Source: Aphelocoma coerulescens (taxonomy: Eukaryota; Chordata; Aves; Passeriformes; Corvidae). Taken from it: a stretch of DNA of 64,000 nucleotides. Made by a program: the position numbers and the translations under genes. Under the pieces are notes generated by a model. The model searched no databases. It was not told the origin of the DNA and saw only the letters and a list, made by a program, of their open reading frames with translations. Each line of letters begins with the position of its first letter. Position 1 is the stretch's first letter. Location of the stretch: contig NC_091022.1 of assembly GCF_041296385.1 (NCBI RefSeq), forward strand, positions 26,617,967 through 26,681,966, in the 5' to 3' direction. Below, in pieces: positions 18,571 through 31,900 of this stretch.

Positions 18571-19125
18571 GTTGATCCTGAGGGCTGATACTGCTTAACA
18601 TCTTCATTAATAACCTGAGTCATGGGCTCTGCTGCGCCCTCCTTGCATTAGCGGGTGACACTGAATTGGTGAGGAGCAGGGGCTGTTGCTGCTGCTGGCC
18701 ATGGCTGCCACTGGGGAGACCTTGGAAAGCTGCAGGAATGTGCTGAAATTCGGGAAAGGCAAATGTAGAGTTTAGCCCCTGACTGCTGCCTTCAGCTGCC
18801 TACAAGGGGCTTCAGAAAGAAGGTGAAGCTGAGCTTTTTGCAGAGGTCAAACGCGAGAGGACAAGAGTCAGCAGGGACAGGCTGCAGCAGGGGAAATTCC
18901 ACTTGAGGATAAGGGAAACTCATTCACAGTGAGGATGGAGCCCTGGAGCAGAGGCTGCAGGAGCAGAGTTCCTGTCCTTGGAGATTTCCCAAGCTTCCCT
19001 CTGCAGGGCCATGAGCGGCAGATCTCATTTGAGAAGTTTATCTTGCTTGGAGCAGGAGGCTGATCAGATGATCTCCATAGATCCTGCCAAGCCTTTGTTA
19101 TCTCTCGATGGTTCTGTGTTCATAA
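18571..19125 (+). mobile_element. CR1 LINE fragment, internally deleted
   Basis: The left part matches the CR1 reverse-transcriptase segment around CTTAACATCTTCATTAATAA (conceptually LFNIFIN) and runs to about 18782. It then jumps to the CR1 3' segment: TACAAGGGGCTTCAGAAAG, a decayed CATTCACAGTGAGG, the GATGATCTCCATAGATCC segment that ends CR1 elements, and a remnant of the terminal ATTCTGTG repeats. Several hundred bases of consensus are missing between the two parts. The element is non-functional, lies in sense orientation in the intron and does not disturb the gene. Confidence 0.85.
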
Positions 19126-19967
19126 ATGCCTGGCTTTATCTGCTCTCTTTGGATGTTCGAGGTAAAGTCCCAAAGGACAACGAGGGAGAAATGTTTGGGT
19201 TCTCTATTGAAATCTGGGAGTTAGTCCCTGCATTGGCTTTCTGAAGAACCTAAAGCCTGTCATGGAAATGACACCTCACAGTATCAAGGTATCAGTTGAC
19301 ATGCTCAGTAATTGTATTTATGTTCTACTTAACTCTGCAATTGCTTCATAAACTTTCTTTGATATGTGGCTGGCTCTAGGACTTTTTATTACCTGGATTT
19401 TTTTTCCCCAGCGTATGTCAATTAAGGACCATGTTAGGAGAAATAAAATCTACCACTTAGAGCCATCTCTCTAATAGTATTTTTAGCTGAAGCTACTGTT
19501 ATAGCTGAATTCTGACAAAGGCATTTATTATTAAACTTTAAAATAGGTCTTGAAGTTTGCTTAGGTTTTTTCACTGCAGACTAGTAGGAGATGAAGGATT
19601 AGATCTCCGTTGTCCTGAAACTTATTTCGGTGCTGGGAATAAGGGGTAAATTTCTACAGGCCCTTTTTACATGAGCTGTTGTTTATCACAGCATGTGCAG
19701 GCCCTCCCTGACTCAGATTGTCCTCCAGCATTTCTTTTCTGAGGTCTTTGTACACATCTAAGCAGGGCTTATACTTGGAGGAAGATGCATTTATGCCCAG
19801 ATTTGGAATTTTATTTAGCACAGCTCCCCTCCACTTGGGTAGGAGTTAGAGAGCAAGGGTGGCTCTGTGGTCCTCTTCCAGGGACAGGATCCAGAACCTT
19901 CAGTACCACTGGCTTATTTACTTTAAATTCTTGGATCCCTATAGCTCGTGCCAAGAGATATATTTAG

Positions 19968-20321
<354 letters not shown>

Positions 20322-20343
20322 ATTTCATATCCTTACTTACTAA

Positions 20344-20395
20344 AATATATATATATAAATATATATACGAACAAAACAAAACAAAAAAAAAAAAA
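20344..20395. repeat. AT microsatellite and A-rich run in the 3' UTR
   Basis: (TA)n with one interruption to about 20368, followed by an AAAAC-rich run and 13 consecutive A residues. It starts 23 bases after the stop codon. Confidence 0.85.
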
Positions 20396-21694
20396 CTCTT
20401 CAAGGCTTATATTCAACCATGGACTTTATAAGCCAGTGTTGCCTAAGTATTAAAACATTGGATATCCTGTGAGGAACAGGAAAGGATTTTATAATGCTTA
20501 GAAAAAAAAAAAACCTTTGATGCATTGAATGTTCTTTCATAGCTGTCGTTGTTGAATATAATATACATAGATAACAATGTGCAGGGATTTTTACCCGGCC
20601 AGCTAGTTTTACTACCTTCCTTGAAGGTGGGTCTTTTTAAGATGACCATTCACTCATTTGAAAAAATAATAAAACAAAAAACAATTTTTACGAACTAATG
20701 GGATTAAAAGCGAGAAAAAAAAATTTTTGTTTTCTTTTCTGTTTTTTCAAAACATTGATTGAATCAGATTGGTAAACCCCCCACACAAATTAAAGAGGAA
20801 CAATAAAAATTGCAAAAAGAAGAACATAATTTTGCAACTTTTTTTATTTTTCCTTTTTTCTTTTGTATCATGTGAACTAAACAGTCTTCTGTTAGGGAAT
20901 GGGGTAACGGGGGATACCTGATGACATAACAATTTAAATAACATTAACAATGTTGCCAAAGAGGTGGTCTCTTTGCTGAAAATGGGTTTCAAGAAAAATC
21001 TATTTTTATAAAATATAAAGAATTTTTACAAGAGAATCTGGATTTGAGAAAAAATATTTTGACTGGCTAATTTAGGGGAAATTGACAACTTTGTCATGTT
21101 CATACTGCACTGGTAACTTTTTAGAGATCAAGATGTGTGTTTTAAACTGGATTAGTAGATTGTTTTTTGAAGGATGGGCTACAAACAGATGATCTTCGTA
21201 TCTTTTCATAGCATGTAATAAAAATATTAAATACAGTACGGGAGAGTGTTCTTCCCAGGCACGCAGTTACCCACAGTCAAAACCCAAAAGCAAGGAGATG
21301 AGTTGCAAGACGGTTTTTCTTTAAGTCATCAGTATGGGATATCAGCAGAACAAAAGTTAAAAAAATTAATTTTTTGATCAAAAACTTCCTTGGTTTGAGC
21401 AGTAGGTGCTACAAAATTATTTACATATCTTAGTATCATAGTTAAATGTAATGTGTTTAGAAAAAAATACATTTGCTTTAAATTTGTTAAGAATTTTCAA
21501 ATTCACTTTATAGCCCAAGCTAATATAATTGGGCTGTGTTGGCACATTTGGAACACTGTTTATGTTGCTTGAAACACTTATTTATTTAATTGCCGATGTG
21601 ATGCATATGGCCAAAATCAAATATAGCTAGTTTGGCTAGTCTACTTATTTGTTTACTTAAACTATGGGAAGAAGCATATTATTGTGTCATTTTG

Positions 21695-21740
21695 TTGTGT
21701 GTGTATGTGTATATATAATATAAATATATATATATATAAA
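21695..21740. repeat. TG/TA microsatellite in the 3' UTR
   Basis: TG-rich sequence passes into (TA)n. The transition creates a Pumilio-like TGTATATA at 21708-21715. Confidence 0.8.
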
Positions 21741-22207
21741 GTTATTTTTTCTTTTGGTTAATTTATTATAAGTTGTAACACTTTGCTAGTTTTGTTTGTA
21801 TATGTCTTAAAATGTTTTCTTATGATACTTAAGTGACAGAGGTATCAAGGTAACTTGTGTAGAAATATTGTTTGATATATTGTCATGTTTGTTGTGAATA
21901 TTTTTTCTTACTGCACAGTAGAAAAGAAAACAACTGGGTCTTTATTTTAATGTAATTCAGATTGGGGAAAACAGAGCTAAGGGAACAAAATGACTGAGGG
22001 GGTGCTCTCCCATGTCCAGTGCACTGATCATTTTAGTATGTTTGTGCTTTGTACGGTTATATATTTAAAACAAAAAAGGGTCATGCTCTTCCCTGAGTAC
22101 TAGAAACAGTTACTCGCTATGCATAATCTAGTTGATAGTTAAATTTGCTATTGCTTTTCTTGTCTTGTTATATAAAATCTTTTCAATACAAGTTTAGTCT
22201 TAATGGT

Positions 22208-22213
22208 AATAAA
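22208..22213 (+). terminator. Poly(A) signal AATAAA (proximal)
   Basis: A canonical hexamer followed by GU/U-rich sequence (TTGTGCTTATTTTGTGC at about 22233-22250). Cleavage would fall near 22230 and give a 3' UTR of about 1.9 kb. Confidence 0.6.
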
Positions 22214-22554
22214 ACGTTATGGTTATTTATAACTTGTGCTTATTTTGTGCATTTTTTCCATGCTATACCCACTAACTGCATGTAGACTAAGTATTGTTTT
22301 TTCACACTGAAGAGGCAAACTTTTGTAGTAGACAAATAACTAAAAGCAAAGGCTGCATCATAATTTTATCAGTTTTTTACTTTAACAATGTTAGATTTTA
22401 GTTTAAAGGAACACTCATTCAATGTTCAGGGAAACCTTTATACATCATCTGCTATGAATGAGCGCAGTTTGCTGGGAAAGTTTTGATGCATTTGCTAAGC
22501 ATTAGTGGGGAAGGCATGTCAGAATCTTTTCTCTACGATGTGTTTTACTATCTG

Positions 22555-22569
22555 AATAATAATAATAAT
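22555..22569. repeat. (AAT)5 microsatellite
   Basis: Five AAT units inside the distal 3' UTR. Confidence 0.85.
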
Positions 22570-22730
22570 TTAAAAAATCTTTCTTAGGACCAGGCAGTTG
22601 TATACTTTAGTTATAATGAATGACTTCATGTTAACCTTGCTAGTTTAGATCATTTCTGAGGGAAAGTATTGTAAATGTTTTTTTCATAACCTTGTTGTGT
22701 TTGAATTATTTGTACTTTAATTGTCCAGAC

Positions 22731-22736
22731 AATAAA
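22731..22736 (+). terminator. Poly(A) signal AATAAA (probable main 3' end)
   Basis: A canonical hexamer followed by GTGTGTAG and, further on, TTTTTAAGTGTGTTCAG. It gives a 3' UTR of about 2.4 kb, consistent with the known HuD 3' UTR size class. Confidence 0.65.
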
Positions 22737-22760
22737 TGAAAGTGTGTAGAATGGCTATGG

Positions 22761-25700
22761 ACTTTCCACCTTTTTAAGTGTGTTCAGATGTTTTAGTATT
22801 CCCAGCTGCACCTCAGCCGAGGTAGAGGTTTAGTCTCTGATTCCAGAAGCAAGGTCTTCAAGAGAGAAACGTTCTAGTCAAACCAGATTGAGCATATTCA
22901 TGATTTGTTTTTCCTTCCGAAGGCCAGAAAGAATCGGCCATTTAATTTAAGATGTTGAACACCAAATACCAAACTGTAACTTTCATTTATTTGAATGTGG
23001 AAGATGCTGAAGGGTTTCTACTATATACAGTATTTTTACACAATGAAAATATTAACTCAGTCAATATCAACACTTTAAAACATAGTGAGCAAATTTCAGT
23101 GATAATAACAGTTTTTAAGCCATCATTTAGTTTGACTTTTCTATGAATATGCTATGAATGTCATGCAATATGAAACAGTGTACATATTGTCTGATGTACA
23201 ACAGTATATATGATCACATTCCAAATTTGATTCTTTTCACCATGTGTTATAACTAGAGTTGATACTTCTTTCAGTTGACTTGTTTAAATCTCATTAATAC
23301 AAATATTCACTTCATGTTTATGTTCTGTAACATTCACTAATTGAGAATATGTACCTTGTAAAACTGCAGCATTGAATTTCGTAACTGAGATTAGGAAACT
23401 CTATCAGAGGGCTGGATGGACTGTGTGGTTCTTCAGCTCCTTCACCTATTAATAAACTCGTGTTTTTGTGAGATTAAGTTACCATGTTGGTTATAATAAT
23501 TAATTTCAAGCCACAGAATGAGTTTGTTCTTAAATTTACAGCTTGCTTAATTCATCTTTAAATCCACCTTGCCATGCCATAGTAAAAAGCAGAAGTGGTT
23601 AATTTGGTCTGGTTAAAGACTTGGCTCTGAAAAACACCATCCTTCCATCTACCTGTATATGTATATGCACATATATTGATTATATACATATATACATACA
23701 CTTTACAACATTCACCAGCCCATTAAAAAAAATGCACTGTCCATTTAAGAAAGTGGTATTTTATAACCAGCCCTCTTTACTGTGGTTCTGTCTGCTTTAT
23801 AGCAGTTGGTAGGGTTGTCACCTAATTTTTCTGCAGTCCTTTCTTCAGAAACTAGTGAGACCAAATCCCTGTATGGTCTGGATGTTCTTAAAACAGAATG
23901 CCACTGGCGCTGGGGCCAGTTGTGATTCAGATTATCTCCCACTTAGAGGCTGGCTTGTTGTATCTGTTTCTTCATTCAGTAGCTTGGTGAGCTCCTGTGA
24001 GCTGAATCACACCAGTAACATGAGAGAAAGGGCTCTGCAAGCTTTTGGGACCTGGGATGCAGAGTTCAGTCCCCCTTTTTGAGTATCACAAATGGGAACA
24101 GGATAAAAGCAGTCACAGACAGGTGATCCTATGCTGATCCTATGGGAATGTTTTCAGAAAGTTTTACTGAAACACAGTTTCTGCCCAGCTGGGATCAGAA
24201 CCACATTTCACTTGCACACATTCAAAGTAATCAAGGTTTATATTTCCTTCTTGAAAGGGTAATCACTCTTTCTGCAATTAGTGAGCCTGCTGCATAAATG
24301 GAAAGTCACCTGGGGGAGGGTGTTTCAAGTGCATTCACTTTGTGTTCCACTTCAGCTTACCTTGGACACAGAGCTGGGCTTGGAATGCAGGGCGAGGGGA
24401 GTGTGTTGGGAAATGATGGCTGGCAGATCCAAGGGAGTAATGAGCTACCCTTAAATTCATACTGGGGCCATTCAGCTTTCCTGGTGACCCTGAACTTGTA
24501 GCAGCCAAATGCACACGTACTCTAGTGCTCCTCGTTTCCAGTGGGAAGGGTGGGTAGGGGGGTCTGGATGCACTGCAGCAGGTAGTGGCTGCTGCCTGGG
24601 TACTTGAATCAGCCTCAGGACAACTGAGGAGAGGGGCACACCCAGAGCTGTCCCAGGGAGGTCTTTCTCCATCACCAGAAGCCAGGCAAGGCTGTTACCT
24701 TGCACATCTCACTTACATGGCTACAGAAAGGTGAGGTAAAGCCACGTCAGAGTGTGGTAACAGCAAAGATTTGCTCCCTGCCCTGAAGATCTTGCAGACT
24801 GAGCTCCATGCACAGAAGTAATTCATTGTGCATACAGAGCAAAATGAAAGGAGATCAAATCCAGCATAACTTCACGAAAGCTCTGACATCTCAGACTAAT
24901 ACAGTATCTCTCTTCTAAAAATAACTGACTTCTTAAACCCAGGAGATGGGATGGAGGCAATCCAGCTGAGCCTCAGTAACTCATAAGGGGACAAATCACC
25001 TGGATACAAACAGGGCCTGCTGCCGGAAGGAAACACAAGGCACCAACCAGACACGGACACAAATCCTGTGGGATGCTGCACCTGGGCATTGGTGCAGTGC
25101 AACCCCTGTCCCCATGCACAGGACAGGGCTTTCATCCCAGGTGCATTGGGGGTATCTTCAGCAGCTAGGGGAGTGGTGGTGCTGGTGCAAGAGGCCCTTC
25201 AGAGGTCTCCCACAAACACTGTGTGCCACTGGTGTGCTCGGGAAATTCCAGTGGGATCACGTGCATTGGCACCAGGGTGAGCAGGAGACGCGGAACTCTG
25301 CAAAGAGTCACCAAGCTTGAATTGTTTCTACCTCCCATAAACACAAAACCTGTGTTTTAAAAAGCCTGTTCCTGTAAATCTTCTAGAGCTGAGCATTCGA
25401 ATGGGCTGTAGGAAGAAGAGTGCCCAAACGGAGGGGTCATACAAAGGCACCCTGATTTAACTCGCCCACAGTTAAGAAATCAGACTGGTTCTTCCAGTTT
25501 AGCAATTTTCTGAAATGCTCTTTCTACTGACAGTAGAAATAACTGGGAAGATGGATACACACACAACAGCTGCTTTTCAGACACAGTTGGAAGTTTTGCT
25601 TGCCACACTCCTAAGGTATCACTGATACTTTTAAACATCAATCCAGCATATTTTAAAATATTTCATCTTAAATTTCATTCAGGTTTTAAATGTTACAGGG

Positions 25701-28100
25701 CTGCAAATTATTTCTTGTGCAGTAGCAAAAAACAAAATCCTAAAACCTCTGTTCTATTCACTGCACAATAAACCTCCCGTCTCACATCAGTGGGGTTTGG
25801 AGCTGCCAGCAAGCAAGACCCAGCTATGGCTGCTTACAGGCAAACACAATCCAAAGCAGGTTTATATTCCCTCTCCCAGAGAGCAAGCAAACCCATGTGC
25901 TAAGTGGAGCATTCCTCTGCCAACAAGTCCAGAAGCTTCTTTTGGTCACCAGAAACAAGTGTCTAGTCCCCAAGCCCTCCAGCCAAGCGACCAGCCTTGT
26001 GCTGCTGAGGCCCCCAGGCACTTGTCAGGTGTGACATCCTTGTCCTGCCACTGGGTCATCCTTGGGGGGAGCCCAGCCTTGCTCCCGTGTCTGAAGGACA
26101 GGTGGGATGGGCTTTACTCCTCTGTCAATACACCCCATGGCACAGGTCCCCCACACTGGGGACTCTCCCTGCAGGCCATTGTCTTGCCTGGCCTACAGCA
26201 CCCCTGTGTCCGTCCCTCACTTAACCAAATTTCCTCAATTCCATTTCTGATTAGACAGCTAATAGCCATCACTCAGGAGGAGGAGCAGGTGAACAACCAC
26301 CTCTGGCCTTATTTTGTTCATCCTGAGCACCTGCTTAACAACACAACCATTCAGGCCCTGGGTTCCCCCCTTTCCAAGACCACCAGTGTCACCCTGTCCT
26401 AGACAAAGCCACATTTTTGGTGCCGCCCAAGGGTGCCAGAGCAGGCAGTGCCATGGGGCTGGTGAGTCTGGCAGTGCCTGACCTCCACTGAAATGCTCCC
26501 AAGTTCTCTTTCTCTTCCAAGACCCAGGCAGGAGCCTGAGATGCTGCATGGCCAGAGCACGGGTGTTTCATAATGACACAAGAGTTTATCAAATTAGAGG
26601 AAGCAAAAATAAAAATCCCCTTAACTCTGAAAATTAACATAAGCAATGCCATTGAGAGAGAAACCATTTACAAATAAACCCCTGCTAAATTAAAAAAAAA
26701 CCCTGCCAAAGGAAAAGGGGTTCGGTTTGGAGGCCTTGGCTGTGCTGGGGTGTCACTGTGGATGTCACTGAGTGTGGCTGAACTGCCCCAGAAAACTTCT
26801 CATGGCAACATTGAGGCAACATGACAGTCCCAAAATAGTAAATTTTATTTAGTGACTTTTAAACACACACAGTCGTTACCTTCTCAGTCTGAACATCAGG
26901 ACTGACTAGAGTTGCCACAACCCATTTGTTTTAAAGCAGCACTTAGGCTTTTTTTCCCTTGCATTTCGTTGGAATTGCACAGGTCCCAACAAAATGATAT
27001 GCAAGAATTAGCTTTTTACGAACAATACAATTCTGATTTTAAATCAGCACATGAGACAATTAATTTTGTAGGATAAGGAATCTGTTGCAAATATACAGCA
27101 GTACACCCACACATCACCATCTGCTGTGGAGAATTAAATGTACAACTCACAAATTAAATCCTGCAAAGTTGGTGCAAAAAGGTCCTTGCTTGAATTTAAA
27201 CAAGGCTGTGGAAACCTGCAAACACATTGCAAAAGATCATGAAAACAATAACAAATTTGTCCATCTGTGAGTCAGTTCTAGCAGGGTTGGGGTTTGGTTT
27301 GGTTTGGTTTTTTTATATTGGTGCATTTGCAATAACTGTTGCAGCTCACAATGCAAGCTGTGTAAACTGTATTTGAGCTCCCCTGGCCAGGAAAAGTCAC
27401 TCTTGGAAGTGCTCCCTACAGGCTCCATAACTTTATCCCAGGTCTTCTATTCTTACAGGGAGGAAAAACAAAACACAACAAATCAGAAAACACAAATTCC
27501 TTTTTTTTTTTTCATACACAGTTTATTGAAGAAAAAATAATTGGCAAATCTGGCAATTGTTGTGGATGTTTTATTATTAGATTTATTAACAAACACTGTT
27601 CCTCTGAAGTGAGGAAAAATAAATATCAACAATTACTGCTGCCACGAAAAAAACTCTGACAAGCACAAATATCTGCATCCCTTTGACTCCCCTGGAGCCA
27701 AGCCTTCATTCCCTGATTTTGCTCCCATGTTCTTCTAACACACTGCTCTTAATATTTTTTACACCTGGCAGTACCACCTGTCACATTTCCTGATCTCCTG
27801 CACTGAGGAAATGGTTATGAAACCTTGGTAGCCAAGGAAGGCAGTGAAGCCTCTGGACCTGAACACACCAGTAAAACACAGGGTTAGGTGTGAGGAGGAG
27901 ACTGGAACAGCCTTGAAGCCTGAACTCTTTGCTCCCTGCCTTTTCCATGCTTGGCTTTGACCCCGAGGTCTGCTGGGCACTTGCTGCCAGCCGTGGGCTG
28001 TAAATGAGCCTGGGACCTGCTTCTCACACTCAACAGCTGTGGACCCTCAAAAAATTGTCTTTTGCAGCGTTAGGATGACCAATGCTATGCCAGTGATCTC
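22761..28100. other. Intergenic DNA directly downstream of ELAVL4
   Basis: No gene is recognised. The first kilobase stays AT-rich like the UTR and may be a longer UTR isoform ending at the AATAAA at 23451. The rest has mixed composition. A 201-codon ORF from 25797 (TTG start) has no recognisable domain and lies in a GC-richer patch, so I treat it as chance. There is a TA/CA-rich simple stretch at 23648-23702 and a (GGTTT)n run near 27290. Confidence 0.7.
23451..23456 (+). terminator. Possible distal poly(A) signal AATAAA
   Basis: AATAAA followed directly by CTCGTGTTTTTGTGAG, a good GU-rich downstream element. If used it would extend the ELAVL4 3' UTR to about 3.15 kb. Only transcript data can decide. 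Confidence 0.4.
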
Positions 28101-28129
28101 TGAAATGCAGGTGCCCTTCTCTTTTCTTT

Positions 28130-28910
28130 ATTAATAGGATGCCAGGAAAACACACTGGCATTTTCCCTGGTTACTGCTTGATTGTATCAATCAAAGAGCT
28201 ATAAACACGCTGTCTCAAAGCACACACTTAGGCCACCAAGCCCATCAGCATCTGGAGTTCTACCTGCACATCCCCAAACCATGGGGTAGGAAATACAAGA
28301 TACAGCATTCCCCTGACACAGAAAAAAATTGCTCTGGTTTGGTGTTCTCAGGGATTTTAGCAGGGTGGGGTTTTTTGACAATGAGAAGATTTCCTAAACC
28401 TTTTCTGAGATGCATGCGCTGCTTTAACACGCACTTATCCTCTCACACACCTGGGAAGTGTTCTCAGTACACACACCCCGAGTATAATTTATGCTGAGGG
28501 GCCTGCTACATGTTTAACTCAGATAAAGTGTATCCGTAATTAAGAAATGCAGCATCAGAGGTACAACATGCATGGAAATTTGTGGAAAGGATTCTATCAA
28601 CGGAACGAATGCTGCTGAAGACTATTTAAAACCACAACCTAATCAGAAAACTACGCCTCTCTATATATTTATATCAATATCACCAACCCTTTGACATCCC
28701 CAGCACTGCTAACACTCTGCCTGGAAGCCGACTTATCGCAGCTGCCTTGGGCACACTCGCATGCATAAAAAATCAAGTGACTTGATTAATCAGTGGAAGT
28801 TGCTGAATCATGGGCTTGCAGCTGTGCCTGCATAGCCCTGGCTATCGATGGGAAACCGGCAGCCTGGGATTGAGATTAATCCCTATCAGCTGGTCCACAG
28901 ACCTGTGTGG
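28130..28910. promoter_or_regulatory. Candidate conserved regulatory block with homeodomain-type palindromes
   Basis: A repeat-free block 5.4 kb past the ELAVL4 3' end. It contains TTGATTG-TAT-CAATCAA (28178-28194), AATCAAGT-G-ACTTGATT (28771-28787), which has two NKX2-like CAAGT half-sites back to back, the palindrome GATTAATC (28784-28791), and GGGATT/AATCCC as an inverted pair six bases apart (28866-28883) with an OTX-like TAATCC. Such clustering suits a neural enhancer. Conservation and activity are unproven. Confidence 0.4.
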
Positions 28911-31900
28911 CCCTTTGCCAGCATTTTTATGAGGAACAGAATCTTAAAAATTTCAGACCTGAAAAATAGCCGTGTCAAAGGGGTGGGAGCATGTGTGTGA
29001 GAAGAGACTCCAACCACGAGTGTGGAAAGGGAAGTGGAGTTCAGAAGAAGAGAGGGGAAAGCTGTGGGCAAGAAAATCCTGACTCTACTTGGAAGCCACC
29101 TCCAACAAGCACAGCCAGAGGCAGCAGCTGCAGGAGTATCCCAGCTTGAGCAAACTCTGTCTGAAATTCAGCAGCCCCACCAAGGGAAGAGCAGGAAGAA
29201 GTGAAGGATGTGTGATATGGATGGGGATGGAAAGCAAAAGTAGCCAGGCTGGAGCACCATGCAACCTCTTCTGCATCTCCTGGGCATGAGCTACCTTGCT
29301 TGGGTTTTCAGAAGTCAGAGAGAGTGGGAAATATTTTTCTTTAACATATAAAGAACATTTTTTTCAGAAGGAAAAAAGATAAATGTCTAAGGGATATGTT
29401 TTATTTGACAGTCCCTGTGGAGGCTCCTTGCAAGGCTTACCCTGCCCAGTGTCTGGCAAGCTTCACCTGCTCTCAGGAGGGCTGGAGGCTGTGGGAGAAG
29501 GAGCTTCCTTTCTGTGCCAGCCTGTGTCTGGGAAAAAAAAACAAACCTTGGAAACAAATCACTGAGCACTACAGGGACCATGTGCAGCAGCCCTGCTGTC
29601 TGGCTGTGTGCCCCAGATGGGAATGGTGCTTTTTGTCACAGAGTTCAAGCCCTCCCATCCAAACATGTTATCCTTTGGTTGTATCTTCAGGTAAGACAAA
29701 CAGCCACTGCTCCTCTGAAGGACCTTGGCCCAGCTGCTTTCTGCTAGGAAATCAAGAAACTTTTTGTTTAAAGAAACACATTTGCCAGATCTTTACTGCC
29801 AGGCAGCTGGTCAAGGCTTTTGCTTTGCTTTTTCAGAGGGTGAGTTAAGTGTCCTTGAACGAGTGTCTGGAATAAAAGGAAAAGGAGGGCAAGCACCCTT
29901 TGTGCCAAACCGCTTACGCTTCCTCCAGTGTGACTCTGCTGCACTTGTGAATAATCATATTAACATATATTAGAGGCGTTGTGTGCCAGTAATGGAAGAG
30001 ATTGTGAAACCACAGTAGCTTATCTATTAAAATAGCCAGAGCAATAACATCATGTCAGCTAAATTAAAAAGCAGAGAAGACACCAATCAGGTTGATCACT
30101 GCCTAAACCCAGTGTATCTTTGGCTACACACGTAGATATTTCAGTATGAACTGACTCTGTGTGTATTTTCAATATTAAGAGATAAAATACTGTTCTTTGC
30201 CATGTTATAAACTAAGTTTGTGCAATGGAACAGATTTTTAAAGCTAAGTTAAAACCTCTTGAGGATAAGGGGTTTGTAATGGAAATGCTGACAGCCTCTT
30301 AACTGGAGCACTGGGATCTCTCTTGCTATTATGACCAGATAAACCAACAAGGTAATTCAATGTAGTGTTCCAGCTCCAAGACACTAACGCACTCCTTCTG
30401 GTCCCAGGTGCTGAGGGGAAGTTAAATATAAAACTTAATGAAACTGCAGTGACTGACTACAGGGCTGGCTGGTTGCCCCTGCACCAGGGAAAGGTGAATT
30501 TCCCTCCTGGGAAGGTGTCTGAAAGGCAGGCAGTGACCGGCTGGTTCAAGTGCAAGCTCTGGCTGGAGCCTTCTAAACTTCTCAGAAGTCAAATGGCTTT
30601 CTAAAGTCTAATGGGTGGCTAAAGTTGGAAAGCTGTGAGAATCAAACCCAGCCTCTGCACACACACCAGACCAAGAACTGACTAGAAACACAGAGCAGGT
30701 CCAACACTCCCACCACACCTCCACACAACAGTGCTGGGGGCAGGATCTCTGCTCACGGGGGCTGGGGGACACAGACCTGCCCTCGCTCCCTGCAAAATTG
30801 CCCCAGTTTAGCAGTTCAAATGCCAGGAAATCCAACTCCACTCACAAAGCAACAGCTACAGGGAAGCTGAGGCATGGATGGGTGTTCAGTCCTTGCTCTG
30901 TTTCCAGAGCTTTCCCCTCCCCTAGAGGCAGGAGGTAGCAATGGGGCTGTGCTAAACTGGCACAGCTGTTCTCCAGCTTTTGTCCAAATAGATGGCAAAG
31001 CTGCCAGCAGCAGGAATGCCGTTCATGCCATGCTTTGACACCCAGAAAACTTTGCTGCTCCTTTTTGTGCCACTTATAATATTACCAAGACTACTAGGAG
31101 GTGCACACGCTGCCTCTACCTACACATGAAATCCTGAGCAAACTTCCCGAGGTTGGTGGGCTGGTAGCACTGCCTACTGTCAAGACTGTCTGACATTTCC
31201 AATTACAAGACTCTATTTTCAGCTGCTTATAACTGTCATATTTTGACCAGTAACTTGTCATTTTTCCATCCTGGGCATCTGCCGCAGGCTGAATTTTTTG
31301 GAAAGCTTCAGCCAAAACAATATAGCTATTCCCAAGGGCAAGGCCAGGGAACAATGCACTGTTTTGTAATGGTAAAAGAGAAAAAGAACTGACATCCTCT
31401 TCTTTAAGATGCACCACGACTCCTCACAGTTTGGATAGGGGAGTAGAAATTTAGTCGATCTGTGACCTCTGTATTAAGGATGTGCCTTTTTTTTGCTGCT
31501 GTGAAAATCTATGCAAGTGTGGCCAAGTGAAAGTGTTTGGAAAAATTCCAACCTGGCTTCTTCAGCAAAGACTTTTCTTTCACTGAGAATCCTAAAAACT
31601 CTAAGGATCCTGTCCTGTTGGGCTCATCTTGCCCTCCAGCTTGTGCAGAAGGGAGAAGGCAAAGAGATGCCTTGCCCCAAAGGCAAAGAGATGGGGAGAG
31701 AAAAGGCAGAACTGGAACAAGGAGGAGATGGAGGGGAACAGACAGAGTGATTTGCACCCACCAAAGCTGCTGGCTTTCCAGGGCTGGGAATGGGATCCAG
31801 GATCATTAGTCTCACCATCAGGAGGCTGCCAGGAAGTGCTGCGAGATCCCACTGAGCCTGGTCAGAAGCGGCCGGTTTTACAGCTCGGAGCTCGGCGTGG

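Larger units (their letters stand above)
20322..22760 (+). other. ELAVL4: ELAVL4 3' untranslated region
   Basis: About 2.4 kb of AT-rich sequence from the stop codon to the poly(A) signal at 22731. It has AT microsatellites (20344-20368, 21695-21740), an internal A-rich run (20370-20395), TTATTTATTTAA near 21580, and a Pumilio-type TGTATATA at 21708-21715. Many U-rich stretches would suit binding by Hu proteins themselves. The 3' end is inferred from poly(A) signals only. The A-rich run could prime oligo-dT internally and produce falsely short cDNA ends. Confidence 0.85.

Noticed and set aside
25797..26402. 201-codon plus-strand ORF downstream of ELAVL4
   Set aside because: Starts at TTG, shows no domain or similarity, and has no visible promoter or splice context; chance in GC-richer sequence is more likely.
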